DNA from: Coriaria nepalensis
Taxonomy: Eukaryota; Streptophyta; Magnoliopsida; Cucurbitales; Coriariaceae
DNA: 64,000 nt
Assembly: GCA_027186245.1 (NCBI GenBank)
Contig: CP114481.1
Span: forward strand, 24,831,501-24,895,500
Reading direction: 5' to 3'
A program made the position numbers and the translations under genes. Positions within the stretch are counted from its first letter, which is position 1, and every line of letters begins with the position of its first letter. Below the pieces are notes generated by a model. It saw only the letters and a program-made list of their open reading frames with translations, did not search any database and had not been told where the DNA came from. Of the stretch, positions 51,301-63,669 are shown piece after piece.

Positions 51301-54300
51301 ATTCTAAATTAAGTTGAACGAATTCTATTTTCGCCCTTCAAACATGATTTTCTTACATAACATGCAATTAATTTATTGACGACAACAAAGCATTATTTTA
51401 GCCTTAAAACTTATATTATTCAGTCTTTTCATTTCATTAAATTGTTTGAAAGCACTTCGAACCAATTATATTTTTGCGTTTAAGACATGACTTTCATGCA
51501 TAACTTGTAATTGATCTATTGAAGGCAACTATGCATTTTTGTAGCTTAAAAGTCATATTATTGCGTCTCTTTTAGTCGTTAAATCATTCTAAATTACTTC
51601 GAACGAAATTCGGCCTTTAAACATGACTTTCGTGCATGACTTGCAGTTGATCTATTGAAGGCAACAATGCATTTGTTTAGCCTTAAAGTCACGTCACTGA
51701 GTCTCTTCTAGTCAATAAATCGTACTAAATTAATTCGAATGAATTATATTGTCGCCCTTCAAACATGATTTTCTTACATAACTTGCAATTAATCTATTGA
51801 AGACACAATCCATTAGTTTAGCGTTAAAAAGTATATCATTCAGTTTTTTCATATCATTAAATTGTTTTAAAGCACTTCAAACCAATTCTATTTTTGCATT
51901 TAAGACACGACTTTCATGCATAAGTTGCAATTGATCTATTGAAGACAACTATGCATATTTTTAGCCTTAAAATCATATTATTGCATCTCTTTTAGTCATT
52001 ATATCATTCTAAATTACTTCGAACGAAATTCGGCCTTTAAACATGACTTTCGTGCATAACTTGCAGTGGATCTATTGAAGGCAACAATGCATTTTTTTAG
52101 GCTTAAAGTTATGTCATTGAGTCTGATCTAGTCTTAAATCATTCTAAATTAAGTTGAACAAATTCTATTTTCGCCCTCCAAACATGATTTTCTTACATAA
52201 CTTGCAATTAATTTATTGAAGACAACAATGCATTATTTTATCTTTAAAAAGTATATCATTCAGTCTTTTCATATCATTAAATTGTTTGAAAGCACTTCAA
52301 ACCAATTCTATTTTTGCATTTAAGACACGACTTTCATGCATAAGTTGCAATTGATCTATTGAAGACAACTATGCATATTTTTAGCCTTCAAATCATATTA
52401 TTGCATTTCTTTAAGTCATTAAATAATTCTAAATCGCTTCGAACGAAATTCCGCCTTTAAACATTACTTTCGAGCATAACTTGCAGTTAATCTATTGAAG
52501 GCAACAATGCATTTGTTTAGCGTTAAAGTCATGTCATTGAGTCTCATCCAGTCATTAAATCATTCTAAATTAAGTTGAACGAATTCTATTTTCGCCCTTC
52601 AAACATGATTTTCTTACATAACATGCAATTAGATTATTGACGACAACAATGCATTATTTTATCCTTAAAACTTATATCATTCAGTCTTTTCATTTCATTA
52701 AATTGTTTGAAAGCACTTCGAACCAGTTATATTTTTGCATTTAAGACATGACTTTCATGCATAACTTGTAATTGATCTATTGAAGGCAACTATGCATTTT
52801 TTTAGCTTAAAAGTCATATTATTGCGTCTCTTTTAGTCATTAAATCATTCTTAATTACTTCGAATGAAATTCGGCCTTTAAACATGACTTTCGTGCATGA
52901 CTTCCAGTTCATCTATTGAAGGCAACAATGCATTTTTTTAGGCTTAAAGTTATGTCATTGAGTCTCATCCACTCATTAAATCATTGTAAATTAAGTTGAA
53001 CGAATTCTATTTTCGCCCTTCAAACATGATTTTCTTACATAACATGCAATTAATTTATTGACGACAACAAAGCATTATTTTAGCGTTAAAACTTATATTA
53101 TTCAGTCTTTTCATTTCATTAAATTGTTTGAAAGCACTTCGAACCAATTATATTTTTGCATTTAAGACATGACTTTCATGCATAACTTGTAATTGATCTA
53201 TTGAAGGCAACTATGCATTTTTTTAGCTTAAAAGTCATATTATTGCGTCTCTTTTAGTCAATAAATTATTCTAAATTACTTTGAACGAAACTCGGCCTTT
53301 AAAAGTGACTTTCGTGCATGACTTGCAGTTGATCTATTGAAGGCAACAATGCATTTGTTTAGCCTTAAAGTCATGTCACTGAGTCTCTTCTAGTCAATAA
53401 ATCACACTAAATTAATTCGAATGAATTTTACTGTCGCCCTTCAAACATGATTTTCTTACATAACTTGCAATTAATCTACTGAAGACAACAATCCATTATT
53501 TTAGCGTTAAAAAATATATCATTCAGTTTTTTCATATCATTAAATTGTTTGGAAGCACTTCGAGCCAATTCTATTTTTGTATTTAAGACACGACTTTCAT
53601 GCATAACTTGTAATTGATATATTGAAGGCAACTATGCATTTTTTTAGCCTTAAAGTCATATTATTGCGTCTCTTTTAGTCATTAAATCATTCTAAATTAC
53701 TTCGAACGAAATTTGGCCTTTAAACATGACTTTCGTGCATAACTTGCAGTGGATCTATTGAAGGCAACAATGCATTTTTTTAGCCATAAAGTTATGTCAT
53801 TGAGTCTGATCTAGTCATTAAATCATTCTAAATTAAGTTGAACGAATTCTATTTTTGCCCTCCAAACATGATTTTCTTACATAACTTGCAATTAATTTAT
53901 TGAAGACAACAATGCATTATTTTATCTTTAAAAAGTATATCATTCAGTCTTTTCATATCATTAAATTGTTTGAAAGCACTTCGAAACAATTCTATTTTTG
54001 CATTTAAGACACGACTTTCATGCATAAGTTGCAATTGATCTATTGAAGGCAACTATGCATATTTTTAGCCTTAAAATCATATTATTGCATCTCTTTAAGT
54101 CATTAAATAATTCTAAATCGCTTCGAACGAAAGTCGGCCTTTAAACATGACTTTCGTGCATGACTTGCAGTTGATCTATTGAAGGCAACAATGCATTTGT
54201 TTAGCCTTAAAGGCATGTCACTGAGTCTCTTCTTGTCAATAAATCATACTAAATTAATTTGAATGAATCTTATTGCCGCCCTTCAAACATGATTTTCTTA

Positions 54301-55999
54301 CATAACTTGCAATTAATCTATTGAAGACAACAATCCATTATTTTAGCGTTAATAAGTATATCATTCAGTTTTTTCATATCATTAAATTGTTTGAAAGCAC
54401 TTCGAGCCAATTCTATTTTTGTATTTAAGACACGACTTTCATGCATAACTTGTAATTGATATAGTGAAGGCAACTATGCATTTTTTTAGCCTTAAAGTCA
54501 GATTATTGTGTCTCTTTTAGTCATTAAATCATTCTAAATTACTTCGAACGAAATTCGGCCTTTAAACATGACTTTCGTGCATAACTTGCGGCGGATCTAT
54601 TGAAGGCAACAATGCATTTGTTTAGCCTTAAAGTCATGTCATTGAGTCTCATCCAGTCATTAAATCATTCTAAATTAAGTTGAACGAATTCTATTTTCGC
54701 CCTCCAAACATGATTTTCTTACATAACTTGCAATTAATTTATTGACGACAACAATGCATTATTTTAGCTTTAAAAAGTATATCATTCAGTCTTTTCATAT
54801 CATTAATTTGTTTGAAAACACTTCGAACCAATTCTATTTTTGAATTTAAGACACGACTTTCATGCATAGGATGAAATTGATCTATTGAAGGAAACAAAGC
54901 ATTTTTTTAGCCTTAAAATCATATTATTGCGTCTCTTTTAGTCATTAAATCATTCCAAATCGCTTTGAACGAAATTTGGCCTTTAAACATGATTTTCGTG
55001 CATAACTTTCTGTTAATCTATTGAAGGCAACAATGCATTTGTTTAGCCTGAAAGTCATGTCATTGAGTCTCATCCAGTCATTAAATCATTCTAAATTAAG
55101 TTGAACGAATTCTATTTTCGCCCTCCAAACATGATTTTCTTACATAACTTGCAATTAATTTATTGACGACAACAATGCATTATTTTAGCCTTAAAAAGTA
55201 TATCATTCAGTCTTTTCCTATCATTAAATTGTTTGCAAGCACTTCGAACCAATTATATTTTTGCATTTAAGACACGACTTTCATGCATAAGTTGCAATTG
55301 ATCTATTGTAGGCAACTATGCATTTTTTTAGCCTAAAAGTCATATTGTTACGTCTCTTTTAGTCATTAAATCATTCTAAATCGCTTCGAACGAAATTCGG
55401 CCTTTAAACATGACTTTCGTGCATAACTTGCAGTTGATCTATTGAAGGCAACAATGCATTTGTTTAGCCTTAAAGTCATGTCATTGAGTCTCATCCAGTC
55501 ATTAAATCATTCTAAATTAAGTTGAACGAATTCTATTTTCGCCCTCCAAACATGATTTTCTTACATAACATGCAATTAATTTATTGACGACAACAATGCA
55601 TTATTTTAGCCTTAAAACTTATATCATTCAGTCTTTTCATTTCATTAAATTGTTTGAAAGCACTTCGAACCAATTATATTTTTGCCTTTAAGACACGACT
55701 TTCATGCATAGGATGAAATTGATCTATTGAAGGAAACTATGCATATTTTTAGCCTTAAAATCATATTATTGCATCTCTTTAAGTCATTAAATAGTTCTAA
55801 ATCGCTTCGAACGAAATTCGGCCTTTAAACATGATTTTCGTGCATAACTTTCTGTTAATCTATTGAAGGCAACAATGCATTTGTTTAGCCTTAAAGTCAT
55901 GTCATTGAGTCTCCCCCAGTCATTAAATCATTCTAAATTAAGTTGAACGAATTCTATTTTCGCCCTTCAAACATGATTTTCTTACATAACTAGCAATTA
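48379..55999 (+). repeat. Domain VII: trimers with ~2.52-kb periodicity
   Basis: Trimers here carry TTTATTGAAGACAAC or AATCTATTGAAGAC starts of B, GTAGCTTAAAAGTC forms of C and CATGCAATTAATTTATTG ends of A. The stretch around 48.9-50.9 kb recurs at about 51.4-53.4 kb: the rare AATCCATTAGTTTAGCG is at about 49284 and 51806 (offset about 2523 bp, six trimers), and TAGTCTTAAATCATTC is at about 49606 and 52128. From about 53.4 kb the pattern loosens and single trimers such as that with GCATAGGATGAAATTG (about 54864 and 55707) appear. No genes were seen. Confidence 0.7.
50960..51000 (+). repeat. Templated patch inside a B monomer
   Basis: Where sister copies read GCATTATTTTAGCCTTAAAACTTAT (for example 51390-51414), this copy reads GCATTATTTTAAG followed by ACATGACTTATATC. 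The inserted TTTAAGACATGACTT also occurs ~75 bp further on in the same monomer (about 51060), so it looks like a short templated switch within one monomer. Confidence 0.65.
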
Positions 56000-57957
56000 A
56001 TCTATTGAAGACAACAATGCATTATTTTAGCCTTTAAAAGTATATCATCCAGTCTTTTCATATCATTAAATTGTTTGAAGGCACTTCGAACCAATTCTCG
56101 TTTTGCATTTAAAACGCGACTTTGATGCATAACTTGCAATTGATCTATTGATGGCAACTATGCATTTTTTTAGCCTTAAATTCATATTTTTGCGTCTCAT
56201 TTAGTCAGTAAATCATTCTAAATCACTTCGAACGAAATTCGGCCTTTAAACATGACTTTCGTGCGTAACTTGTAGTTGATCTATTGAAAGCAACAATGCA
56301 TTTGTTTAGCCTTAAACTCATGTCTCTGAGTCTCTTCGAGTCATTAAATCATTCTAAATTAATACGAACGAATTCTATTTTCGACCTTCAAACATTATTT
56401 TCTTACATAACTTGCAATTAATCTACTGAAGACAACAATGCATTATTTTACCATTAAAAAGCATATCACTCAGTCTTTTCAATCATCAAATTGTTTGAAG
56501 GCACTTCGAACCAATTCTCGTTTTGCATTTAAAACGCGACTTTGATGCGTAACTTGCAATTGATCTATTGATGGCAACTATGCATTTTTTTAGCCTTAAA
56601 TTCATATTTTTGCGTCTCATTTAGTCTGTAAATCATTCTAAATCACTTCGAACGAAATTGGGCCCTTAAACATGACTTTCGTGCGTAACTTGCAGTTGAT
56701 CTATTGAAAGCAACAATGCATTTGCTTCGCCTTAAACTCATGTCACTGAGTCTCTTCGGGTCATTACATCATTCTAAATTAATAAGAACGAATTCTATTT
56801 TTGCCCTTCAAACATTATTTTCTTACATAACTTGCAATTAATCTACTGAAGACAACAATGCATTATTTTACCATTAAAAAGCATATCGCTCAGTCTTTTC
56901 AATCATTAAATTGTTTGAAGGCTCTTCGAACCAATTCTATTTTTGTATTTAACACACGTTTTTCATGCATAACTTGCACTTGATCTATTGAAGGCAACTA
57001 TGCTTTTTTTAGTTTTAAAGTCATATTATTGCGTCTCTTTTAGTCATTAAATCTTTCTAAATCACTTCGAACGAAATTCGGCCTTTAAACATAACTTTCG
57101 TGCATAACTTGCAGTTAATCTATTGATGGCAACAACGCATTTGTTTAGCCTTAAAGTCATGTCACTAAGTTTCTTCTAGTCATTAAATCATTCTAAATTA
57201 ATACGAACGAATTCTATTTTTGCCCTTCAAACATTATTTTCTTACATAACTTGTAATTAATCTACTGAAGACAACAATGCATTATTTTACCATTAAAAAG
57301 CATATCACTCAGTCTTTTCAATCATTGAATTGTTTGAAGGCACTTCGAACCAATTCTGTTTTTGCATTTAAAATGCGACTTTCATGCATAACTTGCAATT
57401 GATCTATTGATGGCAACTATGCTTTTTTTTAGCCTTAAATTCATATTTTTGCGTCTCATTTAGTCAGTAAATCATTCTAAATCACTTCGAACGAAATTGG
57501 GCCTTTAAACATGACTTTCGTGCGTAACTTGCAATTGATCTATTGAAAGCAACAATGCATTTGTTTAGCCTTAAAGTCATGTCACTAAGTCTCTTCGAGT
57601 CATTAAATCATTCTAAATTAATACGAACAAATTCTATTTTCGCCCTTCAAACATTATTTTCTTACATAACTTGTAATTAATCTACTGAAGACAGCAATGC
57701 ATTATTTTAGCATGAAAAAGCATATCACTCAGTCTTTTCAATCATTAAATTGTTTGAAGGCACTCCGAACCAATTCTCGTTTTGCATTTAAAATGCGACT
57801 TTCATGCATAACTTGCAATTGATCTATTGATGGCAACTATGCTTTTTTTTAGCCTTAAATTCATATTTTTGCATCTCATTTAGTCAGTAAATCATTCTAA
57901 ATCACTTCGAACGAAATTGGGCCTTTAAACATGACTTTCGTGCGTAACTTGCAGTTG

Positions 57958-58093
57958 ATCTATTGAAGGCAACTATGCATTTTTTTAGCCTTAAATTCAT
58001 ATTTTTGCGTCTCATTTAGTCAGTAAATCATTCTAAATCACTTCGAACGAAATTCGGCCTTTAAACATGACTTTCGTGTGTAACTTTCAGTTG
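57958..58093 (+). repeat. Extra C monomer (C-C junction)
   Basis: This C monomer (GGCAACTATGCATTTTTT) follows another C (57822-57957, GATGGCAACTATGC) rather than a B. The joint sits on the segment common to monomer borders (GCAGTTGATCTATTGA), so it is an in-register exchange that adds one C. The same C-C arrangement is repeated at 60192, 61167, 62141 and in the following unit, where it defines the seven-monomer HOR. Confidence 0.85.
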
Positions 58094-58933
58094 ATCTATT
58101 GAAAGCAACAATGCACTTGTTTAGCCTTTAAGTCATGTCACTGAGTCTCTTCGAGTCATTAAATCATTGTAAATTAATACGAACGAATTCTATTTTCGCC
58201 CTTCAAACATTATTTTCTTACATAACTTGTAAATAATCTATTGAAGACAACAATGCATTATTTTAGCATTGAAAAGAAGATCACTCCGTCTTTTCAATCA
58301 TCAAATTGTTTGAAGGCACTTCGAACCAATTCTCGTTTTGCATTTAAAACGCGACTTTGATGCATAACTTGCAATTGATCTATTGATGGCAACTATGCAT
58401 TTTTTTAGCCTTAAATTCATATTTTTGCGTCTCATTTAGTCTGTAAATCATTCTAAATCACTTCGAACGAAATTCGGCCTTTAAACATGACTTTCGTGTG
58501 TAACTTGCAGTTGATCGATTGAAAGCAACAATGCACTTGTTTAGCCTTTAAGTCATGTCACTGAGTCTCTTCGAGTCATTAAATCATTCTAAATTAATAC
58601 GAACGAATTCTATTTTCGCCCTTCAAACATTATTTTCTTACATAACTTGTAAATAATCTATTGAAGACAACAATGCATTATTTTAGCATTGAAAAGAAGA
58701 TCACTCCGTCTTTTCAATCATCAAATTGTTTCAAGGCACTTCGAACCAATTCTCGTTTTGCATTTAAAACGCGACTTTGATGCATAACTTGCAATTGATC
58801 TATTGATGGCAACTATGCATTTTTTTAGTCTTAAATTCATATTTTTGCGTCTCATTTAGTCTGTAAATCATTCTAAATCACTTCGAACGAAATTCGGCCT
58901 TTAAACATGACTTTCGTGCGTAACTTGCAGTTG
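58094..58933 (+). repeat. Single-trimer tandem duplication (420 bp)
   Basis: Trimers 58094-58513 and 58514-58933 share GTGTGTAACTT just upstream, GCACTTGTTTAGCCTTTAAG, TTGTAAATAATCTATTGAAG and AGCATTGAAAAGAAGATCAC, variants not seen together elsewhere. They differ at a few bases (for example GATCTATTG versus GATCGATTG, and GTTTGAAGG versus GTTTCAAGG). Confidence 0.8.
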
Positions 58934-59771
58934 ATCTATTGAAAGCAACAATGCATTTGTTTAGCCTTAAACTCATGTCACTGAGTCTCTTCGGGTCATT
59001 ACATCATTCTAAATTAATACGAACGAATTCTATTTTTGCCCTTCAAACATTATTTTCTTACATAACTTGCAATTAATCTACCGAACACAACAATGCATTA
59101 TTTTACCATTAAAAAGCATATCACTCAGTCTTTTCAATCATTAAATTGTTTGAAGTCTCTTCGAACCAATTCTATTTTTGTATTTAACACACGTTTTTCA
59201 TGCATAACTTGCACTTGATCTATTGAAGGAAACTATGCTTTTTTTAGTTTTAAAGTCATATTATTGCGTCTCTTTTAGTCATTAAATCTTTCTAAATCAC
59301 TTCGAACGAAATTCGGCCTTTAAACATAACTTTCGTGCATAACTTGCAGTTAATCTACTGATGGCAACAATACATTTGTTTAGCCTTAAAGTCATGTCAC
59401 TAAGTCTCTTCTAGTCATTAAATCATTCTAAATTAATACGAATGAATTCTATTTTTGCCCTTCAAACATTATTTTCTTACATAACTTGCAATTAATCTAC
59501 TGAAGACAACAATGCATTATTTTACCATTAAAAAGCATATCACTCAGTCTTTTCAATCATTAAATTGTTTGAAGGCTCTTCGAACCAATTCTATTTTTGT
59601 ATTTAACAGACGACTTTCATGCATAACTTGCACTTGATCTATTGAAGGCAACTATGCTTTGTTTAGCCTTAAAGTCATATTATTGCGTCTCTTTTAGTCA
59701 TTAAATCTTTCTAAATCACTTCGAACGAAATTCGGCCTTTAAACATAACTTTCGTGCATAACTTGCAGTTA

Positions 59772-60746
59772 ATCTATTGAAGGCAACAATGCATTTGTTT
59801 AGCCTTAAAGTCATGTCACTAAGTCTCTTCTAGTCATTAAATCATTCTAAATTAATACGAACGAATTCTATTTTTGCCCTTCAAACATTATTTTCTTACA
59901 TAACTTGTAATTAATCTACTGAAGACAGCAATGCATTATTTTAGCATGAAAAAGCATATCACTCAGTCTTTTCAATCATTAAATTGTTCGAAGGCACTTC
60001 GAACCAATTCTCTTTTTGCATTTAAAATGCGACTTTCATGCATAACTTGCAATTGATCTATTGATGGCAACTATGCTTTTTTTTAGCCTTAAATTCATAT
60101 TTTTGCGTCTCATTTAGTCAGTAAATCATTCTAAATCACTTCGAACGAAATTGGGCCTTTAAACATGACTTTCGTGCGTAACTTGCAGTTGATCTATTGA
60201 AGGCAACTATGCATTTTTTTAACCTTAAATTCATATTTTTGCGTCTCATTTAGTCAGTAAATCATTCTAAATCACTGCGAACGAAATTCGGCCTTTAAAC
60301 ATGACTTTCGTGCGTAACTTGCAGTTGATCTATTGAAAGCAACAATGCATTTGTTTAGCCTTAAACTCATGTCACTGAGTCTCTTCGAGTCATTAAATCA
60401 TTCTAAATTAATACGAACGAATTCTATTTTTGCCCTTCAATCATTATTTTCTTACATAACTAGCAATTAATCTACTGAAGACAACAATGCATTATTTTAC
60501 CATTAAAAAGCATATCACTCAGTCTTTTCAATCATTAAATTGTTTGAAGGCTCTTCGAACCAATTCTATTTTTGTATTTAACACACGACTTTCTTGCATA
60601 ACTTGCACTTGATCTATTGAAGGCAACTATGCTTTGTTTAGCCTTAAAGTCATATTATTGCGTCTCTTTTAGTCATTAAATCTTTCTAAATCACTTCGAA
60701 CGAAATTCGGCCTTTAAACATAACTTTCGTGCATAACTTGCAGTTA
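59772..60746 (+). repeat. Seven-monomer HOR, unit 1 (975 bp)
   Basis: Order A (59772), B (59914), C (60056), C' (60192), A (60328), B (60470), C (60612). Here two trimers plus one additional C form the repeating unit, so the local period is about 975 bp and not 420 or 840. Confidence 0.85.
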
Positions 60747-61721
60747 ATCTATTGAAGGCAACAATGCATTTGTTTAGCCTTAAAGTCATGTCACTAAGTC
60801 TCTTCTAGTCATTAAATCATTCTAAATTAATACGAACGAATTCTATTTTTGCCCTTCAAACATTATTTTCTTACATAACTTGTAATTAATCTACCGAAGA
60901 CAGCAATGCATTATTTTAGCATGAAAAAGCATATCACTCAGTCTTTTCAATCATTAAATTGTTCGAAGGCACTTCGAACCAATTCTCTTTTTGCATTTAA
61001 AATGCGACTTTCATGCATAACTTGCAATTGATCTATTGATGGCAACTATGCTTTTTTTTAGCCTTAAATTCATATTTTTGCGTCTCATTTAGTCAGTAAA
61101 TCATTCTAAATCACTTCGAACGAAATTGGGCCTTTAAACATGACTTTCGTGCGTAACTTGCAGTTGATCTATTGAAGGCAACTATGCATTTTTTTAACCT
61201 TAAATTCATATTTTTGCGTCTCATTTAGTCAGTAAATCATTCTAAATCACTTCGAACGAAATTCGGCCTTTAAACATGACTTTCGTGCGTAACTTGCAGT
61301 TGATCTATTGAAAGCAACAATGCATTTGTTTAGCCTTAAACTCATGTCACGGAGTCTCTTCGAGTCATTAAATCATTCTAAATTAATACGAACGAATTCT
61401 ATTTTTGCCCTTCAAACATTATTTTCTTACATAACTTGCAATTAATCGACTGAAGACAACAATGCATTATTTTACCATTAAAAAGCATATCACTCAGTCT
61501 TTTCAATCATTAAATTGTTTGAAGGCTCTTCGAACCAATTCTATTTTTGTATTTAAAACACGACTTTCATGCATAACTTGCACTTGATCTATTGAAGGCG
61601 ACTATTCATTTTTTAGCCTTAAATTCATATTATTGCGTCTCTTTTAGTCATTAAATCTTTCCAAATCACTTCGAACGAAATTCGGCCTTTAAACATAACT
61701 TTCGTGCGTAACTTGCAGTTG
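60747..61721 (+). repeat. Seven-monomer HOR, unit 2 (975 bp)
   Basis: Same monomer order as unit 1 at an offset of 975 bp, with the second C at 61167 (TTTTTTAACCTTAAATTC, as in unit 1). The last C differs from unit 1 and resembles units 3-4 (GGCGACTATTCATTTTTTAG), so this unit bridges the two halves of the array. Confidence 0.85.
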
Positions 61722-62695
61722 ATCTATAGATAGCAACAATGCATTTGTTTAGCCTTAAACTCATGTGACTAAGTCTCTTCGAGTCATTAAATCATTTTAA
61801 ATTAATACGAACGAATTCTATTTTCGCCCTTCAAACATTATTTTCTTACATAACTTGCAATTAATCTACTGAAGACAACAATGCATTATTTTACCATTAA
61901 AAATCAGATCACTCAGTCTTTTCAATCATTAGATTGTTTGAAGGCTCTTCGAACCAATTCTATTTTTGTATTTAACACACGACTTTCATGCATAACTTGC
62001 ACTTGATCTATTGAAGGCGACTATTCATTTTTTATCCTTAAATTCAGATTATTGTGTCTCTTTTAGTCATTAAATCTTTCTAAATCACTCCGAACGAAAT
62101 TCGGCCTTTAAACTTGACTTTCGTGTGTAACTTGCAGTTGATCTATTGAAGGCAACTATGCATTTTTTTAGCCTTAAATTCATATTTTTGCGTCTCATTT
62201 AGTCAGTAAATCATTCTAAATCACTTCGAACGAAATTCGGCCTTTAAACATGACTTTCGTGCGTAACTTGCAGTTGATCTATTGAAAGCAACAATGCATT
62301 TGTTTAGCCTTAAACTCATGTCACTGAGTCTCTTCGAGTCATTAAATCATTCTAAATTAATACGAACGAATTCTGATTTTGCCCTTCAATCATTATTTTC
62401 TTACATAACTTGCAATTAATCTACTGAAGACAACAATGCATTATTTTAGCATTAAAAAGCATATCACTCAGTCTTTTCAATCATTAAATTGTTTGAAGGC
62501 TCTTCGAACCAATTCTATTTTTGTATTTAACACACGACTTTCATGCATAACTTGCACCTGATCTATTGAAGGCAACTATGATTTTTTTAGCCTTAAAGTC
62601 ATATTATTGCGTCTCTTTTAGTCATTAAATCTTTCCAAATCACTTCGAACGAAATTCGGCCTTTAAACATAACTTTCGTGCGTAACTTGCAGTTG
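61722..62695 (+). repeat. Seven-monomer HOR, unit 3 (974 bp)
   Basis: Order A (61722, ATCTATAGATAGCAAC), B (61864, AAAAATCAGATCAC), C (62005), C' (62141), A (62277, with TTCTGATTTTGCC), B (62419), C (62561, ACTATGATTTTTTTAG). It differs from unit 4 at about five noted positions. Confidence 0.88.
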
Positions 62696-63669
62696 ATCTA
62701 TAGATAGCAACAATGCATTTGTTTAGCCTTAAACTCATGTCACTAAGTCTCTTCGAGTCATTAAATCATTTTAAATTAATACGAACGAATTCTATTTTCG
62801 CCCTTCAAACATTATTTTCTTACATAACTTGCAATTAATCTACTGAAGACAACAATGCATTATTTTACCATTAAAAATCAGATCACTCAGTCTTTTCAAT
62901 CATTAGATTGTTTGAAGGCTCTTCGAACCAATTCTATTTTTGTATTTAACACACGACTTTCATGCATAACTTGCACTTGATCTATTGAAGGCGACTATTC
63001 ATTTTTTATCCTTAAATTCAGATTATTGTGTCTCTTTTAGTCATTAAATCCTTCTAAATCACTTCGAACGAAATTCGGCCTTTAAACTTGACTTTCGTGT
63101 GTAACTTGCAGTTGATCTATTGAAGGCAACTATGCATTTTTTTAGCCTTAAATTCATATTTTTGCGTCTCATTTAGTCAGTAAATCATTCTAAATCACTT
63201 CAAACGAAATTCGGCCTTTAAACATGACTTTCGTGCGTAACTTGCAGTTGATCTATTGAAAGCAACAATGCATTTGTTTAGCCTTAAACTCATGTCACTG
63301 AGTCTCTTCGAGTCATTAAATCATTCTAAATTAATACGAACGAATTCTGATTTTGCCCTTCAATCATTATTTTCTTACATAACTTGCAATTAATCTACTG
63401 AAGACAACAATGCATTATTTTACCATTAAAAAGCATATCACTCAGTCTTTTCAATCATTAAATTGTTTGAAGGCTCTTCGAACCAATTCTATTTTTGTAT
63501 TTAACACACGACTTTCATGCATAACTTGCACTTGATCTATTGAAGGCAACTATGATTTTTTTAGCCTTAAAGTCATATTATTGCGTCTCTTTTAGTCATT
63601 AAATCTTTCCAAATCACTTCGAACGAAATTCGGCCTTTAAACATAACTTTCGTGCGTAACTTGCAGTTG
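62696..63669 (+). repeat. Seven-monomer HOR, unit 4 (974 bp)
   Basis: Near-identical to unit 3. Noted differences include CATGTCACTAAG versus CATGTGACTAAG, AAATCCTTC versus AAATCTTTC, CACTTCAAACG versus CACTTCGAACG, and ACCATTAAAAAGC versus AGCATTAAAAAGC. Confidence 0.88.
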